A stretch of DNA of 64,000 nucleotides. It comes from Gordionus sp. m RMFG-2023. Lineage: Eukaryota; Nematomorpha; Gordioida; Chordodea; Parachordodidae. Positions within the stretch are counted from its first letter, which is position 1, and every line of letters begins with the position of its first letter. Below are positions 1 through 13,506 of this stretch, piece by piece. A program made the position numbers and the translations under genes. Where the stretch lies: the NCBI RefSeq assembly GCF_954871325.1, contig NC_088779.1:11410846-11474845 (forward strand), given 5' to 3'. The notes under the pieces are model-generated. The model searched no databases. It was not told the origin of the DNA and worked only from the letters and a program-made list of their open reading frames with translations.

Positions 1-1609
1 AGGGATGCAAAAGGCAAAATATATCATCTTCAAATTTGAAATATTCAAACGCAGAGAATCCTATTATCAAACCCATCCTTTCGTGGTCTAATTAATTAAA
101 ATATCAAATAAGGTTTATGGGAAAATAAATTATTTTTAAGTAATTTGTAATACAATGTAACTCCTTACTTTTGAAATATAATTGTAACGAGTTACTTTAC
201 TCGTTACAGTCACTATTACTTCTGAAAGGTAACTTCAAACAACGTTAAATATTTTATATTATATAATAAGTTTTAATGTATTTTTAAAATAATTAAGTGA
301 GAGCGAGGTATTTTTCAAATCTGGGAAAAAATTAAAATATCTAAGTAAGATGGTAAAAATTTGAGCTCAAGCCATTTTTTATACAACATACAAATTCATT
401 GATTAATTATATGATGAAAAAATAGAATTTGTGCGTTTTCTCAAAAAAGTAAAAAAGTATTTCATCTTTGTAAAACTTATAACTATAATTCTTAAGATTT
501 ATATATGATATAGGGAACTTGATTCCATCTTTCTATATTACTAGGAATTTTCATTGGAGGTGCAGAGTGCTCCTAGGGTGTTTCTGCGTAGGGTGAAATC
601 GCAATTAAAGGGATTAAAAATAGGGTAATTCCATTCCAAATTATATCTATATAAACGAAAAAAAGAAAAACGACAGAGGAGCGGGTTATATATACCCCTA
701 TTGTGACGAATAATTATTTTCATATCTTTCGAAAATATTTTATGTTATTTTGGTAAATTTTGTTAAACTTTCTAATTTGAAAAATACATTTGCAAAATTA
801 CCCCATAACCTTGCAAGATTACCCTTTTATGCGGTAAAATTGCTAGGAAAAAATGGAAATTTTATTAAACTCCCATGTCATGGGAAATAATGTCTCTAAT
901 TTATATATTTTGTAGGTTCGTGGTGTGATTGGATTGGATACAATTAGATTAATTAAACGATTTCGAATAATTACTTGATCGCCAAAACACCTGTAGGAAT
1001 TCTCCGGATCCTACTGTAGGTAACATTTTCAGAAAGGCGTTTTAATAAAGAACTATATATGTTGAACGAATTATGTAAAAGTTAGGCATAAACCCACTAA
1101 AGGCTGGTTGAAGGCTAAAAATTTAAATAAGATAGCTATAATAAGGTTTATAATTGAACTTGAATTGATAATATCGATATTTGACCTTTTCTATTTCCAA
1201 ATGTAAAAACGCATTTAGTATTAATTTACTTAACAATCGCGAAATATTAACGTTTGAGAGTAAAAAAAATCAACTATTATAATCGTTTTCAATTTCACAG
1301 TAACAACTTCATCTAATTTTAGAAATATATTTTCCAAAGATGTCACAAGTCTATTTGACTACTTTTGCTACCACCATTAATTTATAAAAGACATCGAGTC
1401 TCATAGTTTAAATTACGATAAAAGTTTACTTTATATAATAATGATAGGATTTTTTTCGTATATTTAGTTTATTTAATTTTTTACTATAATTGCTTTATTG
1501 CTTCTGTATTTTTCATTATACCTTCAATTTTGATACCAATTTTAGAAATTATCTTATATTCTTAATCACTTTTTTAAAATTTATATTATACAGTTTATTT
1601 GACTTATTT
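1..1609. other. AT-rich intergenic DNA, no gene recognised
   Basis: Very AT-rich sequence with frequent stops in all frames. The only open stretch of any length (541-723 minus) has no recognisable composition or motif. No RNA gene or complete element was seen. Confidence 0.6.
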
Positions 1610-2120
1610 GGTTAAATTTTTTGTGGTTGGCAAAATTGATTGGAAAATTGTAATTAATAGGTAAGGCACTAAATATTTAACGCAAGTCAAATATTTAGAT
1701 TTTTATATTCTCCGTTCTGGTATGATATCAATTTGACAATTTTTTTTTCTTATTTTATCAATAATTTTTTTCAATCGACCAAACAGATTAAAGCAATAAA
1801 AAAATACTAATTGAGTATTATTTTAGAGTTCGTTATAAGTTTAAAAATAAGTGTTTCCAAAAGCATGGTTTTTTCTTATAACCTTGTTCCTTTCTTGTGG
1901 TTCGTAAAAAAACTGAATGAGGAATTAATAAGTACTAGCAGACAATAAATATTAGCGTAAATCAGATATTTTGTTCTTCTACATTTTCCATGGCATGATG
2001 CCAATTTTGGCTATATTTTCTTATTTTGCCAATATATTTTTCTTTATGCTGTCTACCAAGCGGATTAAAACAATATAGAATAGCCGTAAACATTGATAAA
2101 ATTTATAGATAATAAAAAAT
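1610..2120 (+). repeat. Dispersed repeat R1, two diverged tandem units
   Basis: Two related units, about 1610-1810 and 1885-2120, share the order: a GTGGTT(G/C)G block, AATTAATA, a TTCT...TTCC...TGATATCAATTT/TGATGCCAATTT block, and CAAACAGATTAAA/AAGCGGATTAAAA. The same order is found in reverse orientation at 33050-33610 (two more units) and partly at 9290-9480. No coding potential or clear terminal repeats were seen, so the class is unknown. Confidence 0.5.
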
Positions 2121-2145
2121 TTCAGTTGTTTTTAATTGCAAGGCT

Positions 2146-2360
2146 TAGTAATGCAAAATCGCCCCATTTGAGACGATTTTTTAAAAACGACTAACTATAT
2201 TTTAGCCAAAAAATATTGCTTAAGCCTCGAGAATTTGCTAATAGATGTCCAAACCCATGCGCCCTCTATGAGCAAAATCTTTAGGCATGCGTAATATTTT
2301 TCTGAAAAAATTACTGAGCTAGGCGTTTAAAAATCGGCTCTAAAGCTATTTTGCATCATA
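2146..2360. repeat. MITE, TAGTGTTG family, degenerate copy
   Basis: The ends are inverted (TAGTAATGCAAAAT and ATTTTGCATCATA). The interior has the family hallmarks: an ACGACTAAC...TATTTTAGCCAAAA block, a CTCGAGA block, an ATCTATGAGCAAAATC-like block and TGCGTAATATTTTTCTG. The flanking 8-mers match only approximately, so this is an old copy. Confidence 0.6.
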
Positions 2361-4374
2361 AGCATGCCTGGAAAAATAATTTCTGTTACTAATTTTTTTT
2401 TCTTCCTTACACTGGTTACTATACTGGGTGACGCACTCATAGAAACTGATAAAGTATAAAACATTGGCAGATTTTAGAAATTTATACCTCCAATTGTTTA
2501 AACAATTTTAACGGATGATATCTAAAAATTTATAGGATCTGGACTAAAGCCGAGAATTAGGATTTGGAGGCGAACCCTTAAAAAATGTCGTAGCGCCCTC
2601 CCACCCAGATATATTCCGGCTACACCATTGGTAATAAGTATGATGTTTTAAAATAAAAACTGTTATGAACTTCGGGATAAATTTTTAAAAAGACTAGGTA
2701 AATAAAAAATTTTAATGGGTCAGACTTACCAGAAAAAAACCTGACCTGATATGATAGCCTTGAAAACCTTGTGAATTATATGGGCTTTCGCATTTAAAAA
2801 AAAAATATTTTATTATACCAAAAGATAAAGAAAAAATTCATTAATTATTTAAAGAATATTTTGACGATTTTGACTGCAATTTGTATATAATGTACCCCCT
2901 CCCTCATAGATATTATTTATTTATTTAAAAATTTAATTAAGTTATCAAGTGTTTATAATAAATTCAAATATCGATTTTTTATTTGAGATACACATAAAGA
3001 GTTTAAAAGGGACATCATTTTTTTTACATAAAAAAAAGACATAACTATTAAAGTTGACACATTTAAAGGAAGATGACCTCTTAGGCAATCAATTTGACAA
3101 TTTGTCGGGACACTTTTTGTATAATAAATTTTTTTTTGAATCTCAAGAAAATAAAATTTTTAACCATTTTTATAATTAAACATTTTTTTTAATTTGAAGA
3201 TTATTTATAAGAAGGAAAAAAACGAAAACTGTCATTAAAAAATTCTTTTTAATATAAGACTTGGCCTTTTGTGACAAAAAAAATGATTGTAAAATTCCAA
3301 AATATTTTTATAAATAAGAGGAATCGGTAATTAAAAAAATATTTGTTTGACATCTTCCTATAAGTTTTAAATAGAAAATTATAATATAGTATCATTTTGA
3401 TTTCATAATTTATTATAATGAGATTATAAATTTAAAAAATTCGTTACAAATAATTATAATAAAAAATATTTTGTATAATTCAAGTCAGACCAACTCAGAC
3501 ACTCTTTAATTCAATTTTAGATTTGTTTTCTTTTTTAAATAAGTAAATTAAATATAGTATGAAACTATTACTTATTTATCCATAATTTTTGAAGTAAAAT
3601 GATAGTAATTTGATTTAGGAAAGGAAAAAAATGAGTCTATTTTTGGGGTATCGGGGGTACCATTATAGTTAGTTAATAAATATCAAAAATGTGATTTTTT
3701 TTATAGAAATATTGTGTATTTATATATCGATTTTCCCTTTAAATCATCAAATGTTATTAGACTTTTTTTTAAAGGTTAAACTTTTCTATAAGGTGAAATT
3801 TGGTAGGGCCAAGTTAAAATTTTTATTTATAAAATCTCATTAAAAAAAATAAGTAACATCTAAATAATTTTGCAAACAACTATTTGAAACTAAAACACCT
3901 GGAGGTCACTTTATCAATAAAATATAGGCGGCGGCGCATCCAGAAAACTTAAAATATAATGCATAACATTAAAATAGAGATAAAACAAATATGAGTTTGA
4001 GATTTCTTCCCTATAAGCCTTTAAAAAATTCGGGCAATGAACTGAAACGGGCCACAGACCACGCGGAGATCTAAAAAAAATACTATCTGGCCTCGGGCTG
4101 GCTCGAGGAAAAACGATCTTATGCTAAACTAAAAGTAATAAAATATTTTTTACAACTCATATTATTACTATCTATATTTTAATCTAAATAAAGCGGACTG
4201 TGCCAAAAATCAAATCAAGTTAAAGGGAGACCAGGGCATAGCGGTCTACATAGTTTGATCTTTTTTAAAACGAATTAAATCTAAGGTTTAACATCTAGTT
4301 CTATAAGATAAAATTATGATATAAAATACACTCTCGGCAATAAACATTTGCCTTACTATGACAATTTTATACTC
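2361..4374. other. Intergenic, only a decayed MITE end
   Basis: No gene was recognised. Around 2561-2634 the minus strand reads CAATGGTGTAGCCGG followed by a G-rich stretch, resembling the CAGTGGCGTAGCC-type MITE ends seen elsewhere in the window. The rest is low-complexity A/T. Confidence 0.4.
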
Positions 4375-5165
4375 AAAAAATTTTTTTTTTAGCTTTCACC
4401 TTATCGGATGGTAAGCTTCTTCAATATCTCTTTCCATAAATTATTCATATACAATCCATTTTATTGAATTTATATTTCGCGATATTGCCTTTAACTTTGT
4501 GGATCCATTGGAGTTTTGGTCTTCCACTCCCTTCATTCCTAAACTCTTAAGTCTTAACCTTTTTTTCCCATATAGGTTTTAGGCCTTCTCATTGTCCATA
4601 CCAACCATGATCTTTGTTTTAATGGGTACTACCTATAAACCTCCCAGTATATTTGCATTTAGTATTTTATCCTTTTTGATTAAGCCCTGCTATCATTCTC
4701 AGCATTCTCATTTCATTGTATGTAAACTTCTCTCATCTGATTCTTTGCTTGGCCATATTTCCGAACTATATAGGATAGTTGGTTAATTTGCGAGGAATTC
4801 TTTTGTCGTCCTGATAGGTTTATCCACCTCAGTCATCCTTGGTTCATTTCATTTTATTTTTTTATCTCTATTTCGATTGCCATTGATTTGTAAAGTGAAA
4901 CCCAAGTATTTATAGCTTTCAAATGCTGACACCTGTCATGTATGTATGTCGATATTGTCTGTTTCAACTCCACTTCCTAACATATACTCTGTTTTTAATA
5001 TTTTAACCCATGCTTTTCTAGTATATCTACCCAGCTCGTCAATCTTTCCTTCATTTCTTTGTTTTAGTAGATATTGCAATATCATCTGCAAAAATCATAT
5101 TCCATGGGGCTATTTCCGAAATAGTCTGTAGGGCGTCCATCACTTTTATGAGCAGCAGTGGGTTG
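4375..5165 (-). mobile_element. LINE fragment (RTE-like), 3' half of reverse transcriptase
   Basis: Read on the minus strand, the sequence encodes decayed reverse-transcriptase pieces in family order. Near 5100-5160 is an LNPLLLIKVMDAL-like block followed by PWNMIFADDIAIS, which carries the FADD catalytic motif. Near 4870-4900 is a KYLGFTLQING block (the F-KYLGS-I motif), and near 4680-4760 is the MRMLRMIAGL-like block (family form RMLRWMxG). It ends at a run of T on the plus strand, which is the poly(A) tail of the element. Frameshifts and stops are frequent, so it is dead. The FADD context and the C-terminal block match RTE-type LINEs; the clade call is from memory of family motifs. Related 3' ends lie at 24325-24410 and 32140-32605. 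Confidence 0.75.
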
Positions 5166-5448
5166 AGAGCCACCCATGATCAATTTTTTTAGCTATTTAG
5201 AAGCCTATCGATGTGTCCGTTCTTTAAACCCCGAAAATGTAAAAATATTACGACTAATTTTCACCTAGAGTTAGACTCTAAGATTAAGAATCACATTTGA
5301 TATATATATATTAAATGATATCTTTGAACCCTCCATTGGGTTCGGGCCGTTGTCTTTATAATATTAAAATATAATTTTCAAACAAGATTTTATAAAAAAA
5401 AGATCATATTTGATAATAAAATTTTCGCTTTTTAGTAATACCCGTAAC

Positions 5449-5667
5449 TAGTGTTGTTAAACGGCTCATTTTGGCCGATTTTTAAAAATAACTAACTCAG
5501 TATTTTAGCCAAAAGAATATTGCCTAAGCTTCGAGATTTCGCTAATTTATGTCTAGACCTTTGTGCCATCTATGAAAATCTTCAAACTTGCGTAATATTT
5601 TTCTGGGTGAAATATAGAGATAGCCGTTTTTAAAAATCGGCTCAAAACGAGCCATTTAACAACACTA
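5449..5667. repeat. MITE, TAGTGTTG family, well-preserved copy
   Basis: This 219-bp element has near-perfect inverted ends of about 40 bp (TAGTGTTGTTAAACGGCTC... and its complement). It is flanked by cccgtaac and tccgtaac, an 8-bp target duplication with one mismatch. It has no coding capacity. The end sequence plus the 8-bp duplication fits a non-autonomous hAT-superfamily element. Confidence 0.85.
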
Positions 5668-6700
5668 TCCGTAACTTTATTAACAAGAGAATATTATATA
5701 TATTTTATATATGATCTTATGAGTGGTCGTATGTACCTCATTACTTGGTCCAATGTGCCCTGGCTTTTTTAATTATGAAAATCATAAAAAATTATAAAAA
5801 TTGAATTTTCCCAAAAAATTAATTATACATTTATATATTGTATAGGAAGATTTTTTTGATATGATGATGAGGGAGCTATTAATAAAATAAAGAAAAAGGG
5901 AAAGATAAAAACAATAGAATTTAAACACTTTCTATTTCAAATTTTTTAGCATTTGATAAAAAATTTTTTAACAAATATTCTTATAAATAATTTTATAGGT
6001 TATTTAAAATTTTTAAAATTATTAAATATAAAAAATACGGGTGCTTCCAAAATCAAAATTTTATTTTAAAAAAAATAAATTTATTATTGAAATTTACGAA
6101 ATCGATTAAACGCATAATGTATAAATGAGAGAATTTTTGAAATTTTTTTTGACTTTGGGCTTGTAAAATTGCGAGTTTTTTGGAATCTCCCTCACATGGC
6201 CGGTCTGACGGTTCCTTCCAATCAGGCGCGCACGCAGGAATTTGGTCTGGAGGGGGGGATAATATAATTTTTTAAAAAATATTATTGTTAATTAAAAATA
6301 CTAAACATAAATTTATTAGGACTATTAACTTTTCTAATACACAATTTTAAATTAATGTGAATTACAAAAAAATTATATATATAAACCGGGATTGAAAAAC
6401 TATAAAATAAATGTGAATTATAAAATATAAAGTGAATATAACCATGATTTGAATCACTTAAATGATCTAAAATTGAAATTTGAATTTTTTGAGCCTTTAA
6501 AATATATAAAGTATAAAAAATTAAAATGTTGGAAATATAAATTAATACACAAAAAGTTTCTTAGGAATAATTGTATTTTGTATGTTTTGAGCTAATTTTT
6601 CAATTATCTATCCTTGCTTGGCGTTAAATGCCTATGAATATTCAAAAGATCCAAATCATTCAATCTACTTTCAGATGTTGTATTTCATAGGTATGTTTTT

Positions 6701-6996
6701 CACAGACTTGCAAACCCAGCCACCGAGCCGGACCGTATTTTAATTTTTTAAACATAACCGGACCGGGCCCGAAATTTTTTTAAAAAAATTCAAAAAAAAA
6801 TATCAGGGCAGAGCTGTATATTTTAAAACCAAATATTTGAAATCGCCATTATTAGCTATAAAAATCAAAAATAAATATAATTTATTTTTAAAAAAATCGG
6901 GCCGGGCCTGAAGATTTTTTTAAAAAAAACGCGTGCCAAAAAAATTTTTAAAAAAAATCTGGCTATGCCCTGCAATGGTACCTCTGCAAGGCTCTG
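6701..6996. repeat. hAT MITE of the CAGAGACCTGC family, decayed
   Basis: The left end CACAGACTTGCAAACCC and right end ACCTCTGCAAGGCTCTG match the TIRs of the hAT at 47680-49494. The interior shows the characteristic alternation of short GC-rich GGCCGG-type words with runs of A and T. The flanking 8-mers agree at about 5 of 8 positions, so this is an old insertion. Confidence 0.65.
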
Positions 6997-7139
6997 TTAT
7001 TCTTCTTAAAAAAGAGAATTTTCTCTCATTAGTTTACTAATGGGAAGAGTTGCTAATATATATATAACCATTTTGATACATTGGAAATATAAACTAAAAT
7101 GTTTTTGAAATAATGCAAAGCAATAGCATTTTTTGGGAC

Positions 7140-7770
7140 TGTATCAACCATAGTTAATCTTTTAATCAGAGTTATTCAGCTAATAAGGCATAATAAGATA
7201 TTTTAACATCTTCATGATAAAAATCTACAAATATTTTTTTTTCTATCACCATCTGAAAAGGTTGCAAAGGCTTTTGTGGAAGTAATATCTGCGGATTTGT
7301 AAGTGCTGGATGATGAATTAAAAACCAGTTATTTATTTGGGTTATAAATGTATCTAAGAGAGGGGACATTTGTTTTATAAAACTCTTCTACTGATCCTAT
7401 ATTAATGTTTTGACGGTGAGCTTGCTTGCTGCAAGTCGAGGGGGACAAATATTAAACACGTATAGCTCTTATTTTGACTCAACAATAACATATATAATAT
7501 GAAATTCTTCATCAACATTAGCTCTAATTTCCTTGAGTTCTAATAAAATGCTCTCGACTATTCTTATCTTTTTAATCAAGTCAATGTCATGTTTTTGAAA
7601 AGTATTACATAAAATAGTTGTATAATTAAATAATACATTCTAATGAGAAAAAAATTTGAAATATGTATTGAATCCAATAATTTTCTTGCTTCTGAGGAAA
7701 TATTTCTTTCAGGCCATTGTGATATTTCAGTAATAGCATTAATAATCGGCTCTTCTAACTCCATAAAAGC
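7140..7770 (-). mobile_element. hAT transposase remnant (ZMYM1/52 kDa repressor type)
   Basis: Two minus-strand open pieces are recognisable. One, at 7172-7369, reads SPLLDTFITQINNWFLIHH, the central hAT pattern (FLDxxxxELxxRFxxH) that precedes the C-terminal dimerisation region. The second, at 7576-7764, has helical EEPIINAITEISQWP-like sequence. They are separated by stops. It is a plain DNA-transposon fossil with no ends identified. The match is from family knowledge of domesticated and wild hAT transposases; confidence in the superfamily is moderate. Confidence 0.5.
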
Positions 7771-7869
7771 TGTTTCTGCCTGATGGCGGAGACTCTATCT
7801 CGTTGGACAGGCTTGCAATTTCTTTCTCCCTGATGGACAAGGAGTTTCAGAGATAATTATTATTTGACT

Positions 7870-9289
7870 AGAAATTTAGATAAATAATAGGCCATTAAAA
7901 TTTTAAAATAATGGGTAAATTACGCCAAAGAAAACTTGAAATCGAAATTAATTGATAATGAATGTGATAAATAAATGTAATTAAATATATATATGAGATA
8001 AATAAATATTAACAAATATAAATTAATATTAACAATAATATTTTTGAAAAATATAATCCAGCATCTGCATTTTCTGCCCCCCCACCCCGCTGCATATGCG
8101 CCTGTTTCCAATATAAATAAAAAATAAGTAAAACAAAATTTTGACTAGCTTTGTAATTAAATGTCGACTGAAGGCACTAGGGGAGACCTGGGATCTTATG
8201 AGCCCGAGGTTCTTGTGATCCTTGGTATTTTCCTAGAGTGCTCAACGCTAATTGTTCATTTTTTAACCAAATATGTATAATTAAATTATGCATATGAGCT
8301 ATTATTTTTTTTATTATCGGATCACATATAAAATTTATATAACAAAATATAGGATTTATACCTTCAAAAGTATAGATTTTTTAAATTCTGTCAAAAATAA
8401 AAAATAATAACTGTTTTAATTATTCAATAACTATCTTAGATAAAAGAGAAACTCTATTCTATATAAAATTATTTTTTATTTGAACATGTTTAAACTACCA
8501 TAAAATTAAATTTTAAAGATATTTAAAGTTTGGATTACTTTTCAGAGGTTCATATGAGTTATAAATATATGTTTTCTTATTAAAATTTGAATATTGTAAG
8601 AATTCATATTAGAAAGAGACATAACTAATAAATGATAAGATGATTAATAAAATTTAATGAAAATCCGTCCTTGCTTTTACGGAGGAAACAAACTTAGGTT
8701 GTGCAATAGTAAAAAGATATAAAACAAGATTAATAAAACGGCAAGATTTGAAATGTCATCAACACAAATTTTCAAGAAAGTGAAGGAAACTATATAAAAT
8801 TATCTAATAAATGCATCTAAAATGTTTATGAATCTTTGTCCCACGTAAATTCTCTTTTTCGCGTGGTTTCTATTGCAATTTTTATCAATTCTTTATATGT
8901 TTAAATTGTCAATAAATTTCACTAATTTTTTGTAATTATTTTCCATTATGGCTTATTTTTATCAATAAAGTAGTAAAAATAATACATATCATTTTTATAT
9001 AAATATATAATATTAGCAGCTCAATGCCGCCTCATGGGAAAACTCATCCTTCCCCGGGTATGGCTCATCCTTTCCCATATTTTTTTCGGAAAAATTAATT
9101 ATATTAAAAAAGTATAATTTTTTAAAAAATTATTTTTTTTTCAAAATACTAGAATCAATGTTTAGTTATTAATTAATGTATTTTGCAACCAGTTTGGAAG
9201 ATAGTATATTTTAAAAAGGTTATTTCTAAAATTGGAATCATGCCAGGGAGGAAAATATAGAATCACCACATATTTAATTTTCTAAAATA
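7870..9289. other. Intergenic, nothing recognised
   Basis: A/T-rich sequence with simple TA and poly(A) stretches and no open frame of interest on either strand. Confidence 0.5.
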
Positions 9290-9480
9290 TTTAGCACCCA
9301 ATCAGTATACATATGAGTATCTCATTTAGCTAAGCCAAACACAAATAAAGAAACCGAATTATAAACAAAATAAAAATGACGACGTCAAGCCGTTATACGT
9401 GTGTCAGCCAAACTTTATGAAGTTCAAATTCTGAAACGTATACCAATACTACTAATAATTATTATTTTGAAATATCGAAC
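9290..9480 (-). repeat. Dispersed repeat R1, partial copy
   Basis: The blocks CAGCCAAACTTTATGAAG and AAACAAAATAAAAATGA recur in the same orientation at about 33355-33420 and 33555-33600. Only part of the unit is recognisable. Confidence 0.4.
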
Positions 9481-10369
9481 ATAGCAAATATATCCATAGC
9501 ACGGACTTCCATTATATTCTTTGATCGGGATATGTATATTAAAAACCAAAATCTAAGGTAATCTACTAAAATATGCAATACTACTCCCTTTCATCATAAT
9601 GACGTTTAGGTTTAATCCTGTTTAATTGAATAGTAGCAATAATATTTCCTAAAATTTTTAATTTATTATTATTGTAAGCAACAAATTCTTCACATGAGGT
9701 TATTCTTGGCCTTCCAACTTGTATTTATTCACTTACATTAATTTATTAATATTTAAGCCCCATATTATCGTAATGGGCTTTTCGCTGGTTATAGGGTCAT
9801 ATCGCAGTTATTATACCAAGTTGGTATATAGTGTTAACCTAGCTATTTAAGTTATATCAGATAAATCATCAATTCGAGATCTTCCCTAGCTGTGAAGTGT
9901 CCAAATCTGTGGCATGTGTTACAAGGATATATTTGGGCTGGCCATTCCCTTATGTAAACGGTCACATTTTGAACATCTTTTATTAATCATTTTCATCGGC
10001 TTTGATTGTTCTCCCGCTCAAAATTTAAATATTTTATACGTGTTCCTTAAAGTCATAGCTATAAAATAAAATTTATCGGAAGTTCATATCTCAACCAGAA
10101 CACGCAATAACGATTTGTACAATATATATCTTTAGGGTAAAGTTGTTATGGCAAAAACGGTTAAAATGTTCCATCTAATTTAAGCTGTAAAAAGATAATT
10201 TTCAAATTTTAACATCTAAACCATATAAAAAGATATTTTTGAGCAAAAAGGAAGATTAATATATAGTTTCTGTGTTATTTAGAATAAAATTATAAGAATA
10301 GTCGCAAGAAGGTAGTTTATTTGAAATATACGATGTGCTTAAAATAGGCAAACTCAAAATGCCCATACA
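9481..10369. other. Intergenic with a possible zinc-knuckle retroelement scrap
   Basis: On the minus strand near 9890-9930 a short frame reads PCNTCHRFGHFTARE, which has the CxxCxxxGH spacing of a retroelement zinc knuckle. Only this scrap is seen, with no ends or RT nearby, so class and extent are undetermined. The remainder is unremarkable A/T-rich DNA. Confidence 0.25.
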
Positions 10370-10590
10370 AATCCCCCACCCAAAGATTAGGGAAAGTTAA
10401 CAACTTTTAAAAATAACGACTATAATTCAATTTTTAGAAAAAAGGCATTGGTAATATAAAAAAAAGGTGAAAACCCAAAATTATTTCTATAGAAATCTAA
10501 TATATCCAAAAGTCCAATAAAATTTATGGGGAAAAAATTCAAATAATAGTGCCCGCCCCCCTTAGCAAAATCGTGGATACGCCTATGGGC
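10370..10590 (-). repeat. Poly-G MITE with CAGTGGCGTA-type end
   Basis: The minus strand begins CATAGGCGTATCCACGA, then a G-rich run, then a body that closely parallels the minus strand of 33682-33870. Shared blocks include AATTTATGGGGAAAAA (complement) and AAAACCCAAAATTATTT. Two copies in different contexts define a repeat family. The distal end is not clear. Confidence 0.55.
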
Positions 10591-11957
10591 CTAGATTTTA
10601 GAATTCATGAGTCAAATCATACGATCAAATTAAATTCATGGAGCTGATTGTAGATAGATATTAAAAATTCCATAACTAGAATTATCATAGGTGGGATCCG
10701 ACTGAAGGCCTGTGAATTTTCCCTCCTCCATTGAAAAATACTGTCTACACTGTTGTTGATAATATTGCTTAAGAGAAGAAATCTAAGTTACAAAGTAAAT
10801 TGACCTAATTATCCAATGACGCAAATAATCACATGTTTAACATTTTTTAAAAAAAATTGTTGATTTTTAAAAAGAAAATAATAATAAGACTTTTATTATC
10901 CCAAAAAAATATAGTTGACATACACATTTTTATGTAGTAAATAAATAAGGTAGAAAGGAAAGCATTCGAATTGAATCGTATTTGATTTATTAAAGTTACA
11001 ATATAAAATTGTAAAATATATATTGTAAAATATATATTGTAAAATATATATTATAAATTATGAAATAAACAAGTTTTACATTGAATTTAAAAAAATACTT
11101 GTATCGATTATCAAAAATATTATTGCCTATCTTAGATGAGTTTTTGTATAGAAAGATCTAACTTCCATCATCTAGATGAAAATTCAGGAAATCAACATTT
11201 AGATGAAAAATAATTATTTCTATAAAATTAATACAATAATATTGTTTAAAAAATTTTTTTAAAACAAATTGTAAGATAAATTTTTTTAGAAAAAACTAAA
11301 TTAAATATCATAAATCCTTAATGTTCAAGTAATTTTTTGATTTTAAGTCCCAGCCCGACCTGGCAAGATTTTTGGGCTGGGCAGCGTAGTTAACAAAATT
11401 AATTTTAGGGCTGGGCTGATGACTAGGCCAGGGAGAAAGTCAAATTTATAAAAAGGTTATAATTTTTTAATCATTCCTCAGAATAGAAATCCAATTGAAT
11501 CAATTTACAGTATATTTTTAAAACAAATTTTGCCATTTTACCACGGGAGGAGGAGGTATGATGCAAGTGCTCATTGAAATAAAATAGAAGGGAGGGGTAA
11601 GCGATATGGTCTAACTAATTTTGATTACCTTACTGAAAAAATAAATATTTAAAGGATGGGAGAAGGGTGGTGAAAATTTTTTTTTTGGGGGGGGGGGGTT
11701 TAATGTCATTGGAGGGTGTTGTAGAAAAACCTGAGAAGGACAGATATTTTATCACATTGACCTTAACTTTAACATTTTTTTTCTTTGGACAGAATTTGGA
11801 TAAAATTTTATTAGGAGTCGGGTCTCAGTAGAACTATTTAAAAGTGAGATCGGAAATGTTCATAAAATAAGAGTTTGGACGGATTCCAATATTTGAAATA
11901 AATTAGTCGGATCGAGTGAGTAAATTGGATCGGGTTTGAAAGGAAATAGGTTCCAGG
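10591..11957. other. Intergenic, with a small microsatellite and a G run
   Basis: No gene was recognised. About three 17-bp units of GTAAAATATATATT(G/A) lie at 11002-11055. A run of about 13 G follows a T run near 11685-11698. A short GC-rich scrap with GGGCTGGGC words near 11345-11430 looks like decayed hAT subterminal sequence. Confidence 0.45.
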
Positions 11958-12153
11958 TAGTGTTGTTAAAAAGCCCGATTCGGGTCGATTCTTTTAAAAG
12001 ACCAATTAAGATATTAGCCAAAATAATATTATGTGGGCCTCGAGATTTGGTATCTAGAGGTCCAAATCTTCCTGCCATCTATGGACAAATCCAGTTACAT
12101 AATATTATTTTGGCTAAAATCGTAATCGAGAATCGTGCTTTATAACAACTCTA
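11958..12153. repeat. MITE, TAGTGTTG family, perfect 8-bp target duplication
   Basis: This 196-bp element has the ends TAGTGTTGTTAAAAAGC and ATAACAACTCTA. It is flanked on both sides by gttccagg (11950-11957 and 12154-12161), an exact 8-bp target duplication. The interior has GATATTAGCCAAAATAATATTATG and its near complement, so it can fold into a long hairpin. This copy fixes the family boundaries. Confidence 0.9.
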
Positions 12154-13506
12154 GTTCCAGGGATATATTAAAACTTACAGACTGTTTTGGAAATATTTTT
12201 TAAATTGATTAAAAAGGGATTTTGGAGGACTAACAAGGGTCACCTTATCAAGGTGGTCATCTTTCAAGGTTTCACAATATTTTTTTTTATTCCTCCAATA
12301 TTTACTATTTACTTTTATAATAATATTGTAATAAATTATATCAAATTTTATTATTTTTTAAAAAAATATCCATTTTTATATAATGTTATAAAATATTTAA
12401 AATAATTTTTTTTTTAATGTGAACCATTTGTCTTTTTTCCCAAAGATTTTTTTTTGTTTTAGTTTGATTAATTTCGCGCAAATAATTATTCAAAAAAGAT
12501 TATTTTTTGATTTGATCAATTTCCCTCAAATAATTATTCAAAAATAAATAAATTGTATTTGCGATATCGGGTATAAATATGATAATCTATAAAAGAGCCA
12601 GCCATTTAAATTACACAACGAAACAAAATATTATTAAAATATGGGGATTCTTTATTCAAAATTTTTTTTAAAAAAAAATCCAAGTAAAATGAATAAATTT
12701 GTGGATAAATTATTTTTTATTTAATAAATTATCTCCCTAATCTTAAGTGATATCAAGAAAGGAGACCCGACTTACCAAAAAGTTATAATAAATTTTTTTT
12801 TTCAGATATAATTTAATATTTCTTATTTTATTTTTTGATTGGATCTTTATTTTTTTTAAAAAAAAATTTATTAAAAATTGTTTCCTTTTCTAATTTTTGA
12901 AATTTAAATAAATTAAATCATATAGCCATACATTGGGTGTATTTAGGGTAAGGGATGGAGGGAGAGAGAGTATTAACCAAGCTTCTGACTCCCCTCTTCA
13001 TTTTAAAAAATCATATCGACACTAATATCAAGTAGTAGTGTCTGTGGGAGGGGGCGATCACCTCTTGAATGAAATAATATAAAAAAATTAATGAATTAAA
13101 AATTAATTTAAATTGATATCTGGCTAGTATTTGTACAAAGAATATATGATAAATATTATAATATTTCATACTGTAAGGTGTAAAAACAAATCTAATGGCC
13201 AAAAATATTTAAAAATCTGCAATTCACGATACTAGCCATAAAATTGTACGATTTTAATAGTGCTCGAGGCCAGGTCTATAAATAAAAAAAGTTAACCCAG
13301 GCTAGGGCGGGCCGGATTCTAAAATAAATTTTGATAATATCAAATTAGCCAGCTGAAAAAATTATATATCATTTTAGCATTGCATTTTCTCATATTTTCA
13401 ATTTCCCTTTGAAATTACATAAAAACTCGATCCGGGTCGCAAAATGGTCAAAATTTTAAAAATCGCTCGAAAATGGGGAAATCGAATGATTAAAATTTTT
13501 GCTAAT
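12154..13506. other. Intergenic, nothing recognised
   Basis: Low-complexity A/T sequence. Near 13255-13330 a CCAGGTCTATAA...GGGCGGGCCGG scrap resembles a decayed end of the CAGAGACCTGC hAT family. No gene was seen. Confidence 0.45.
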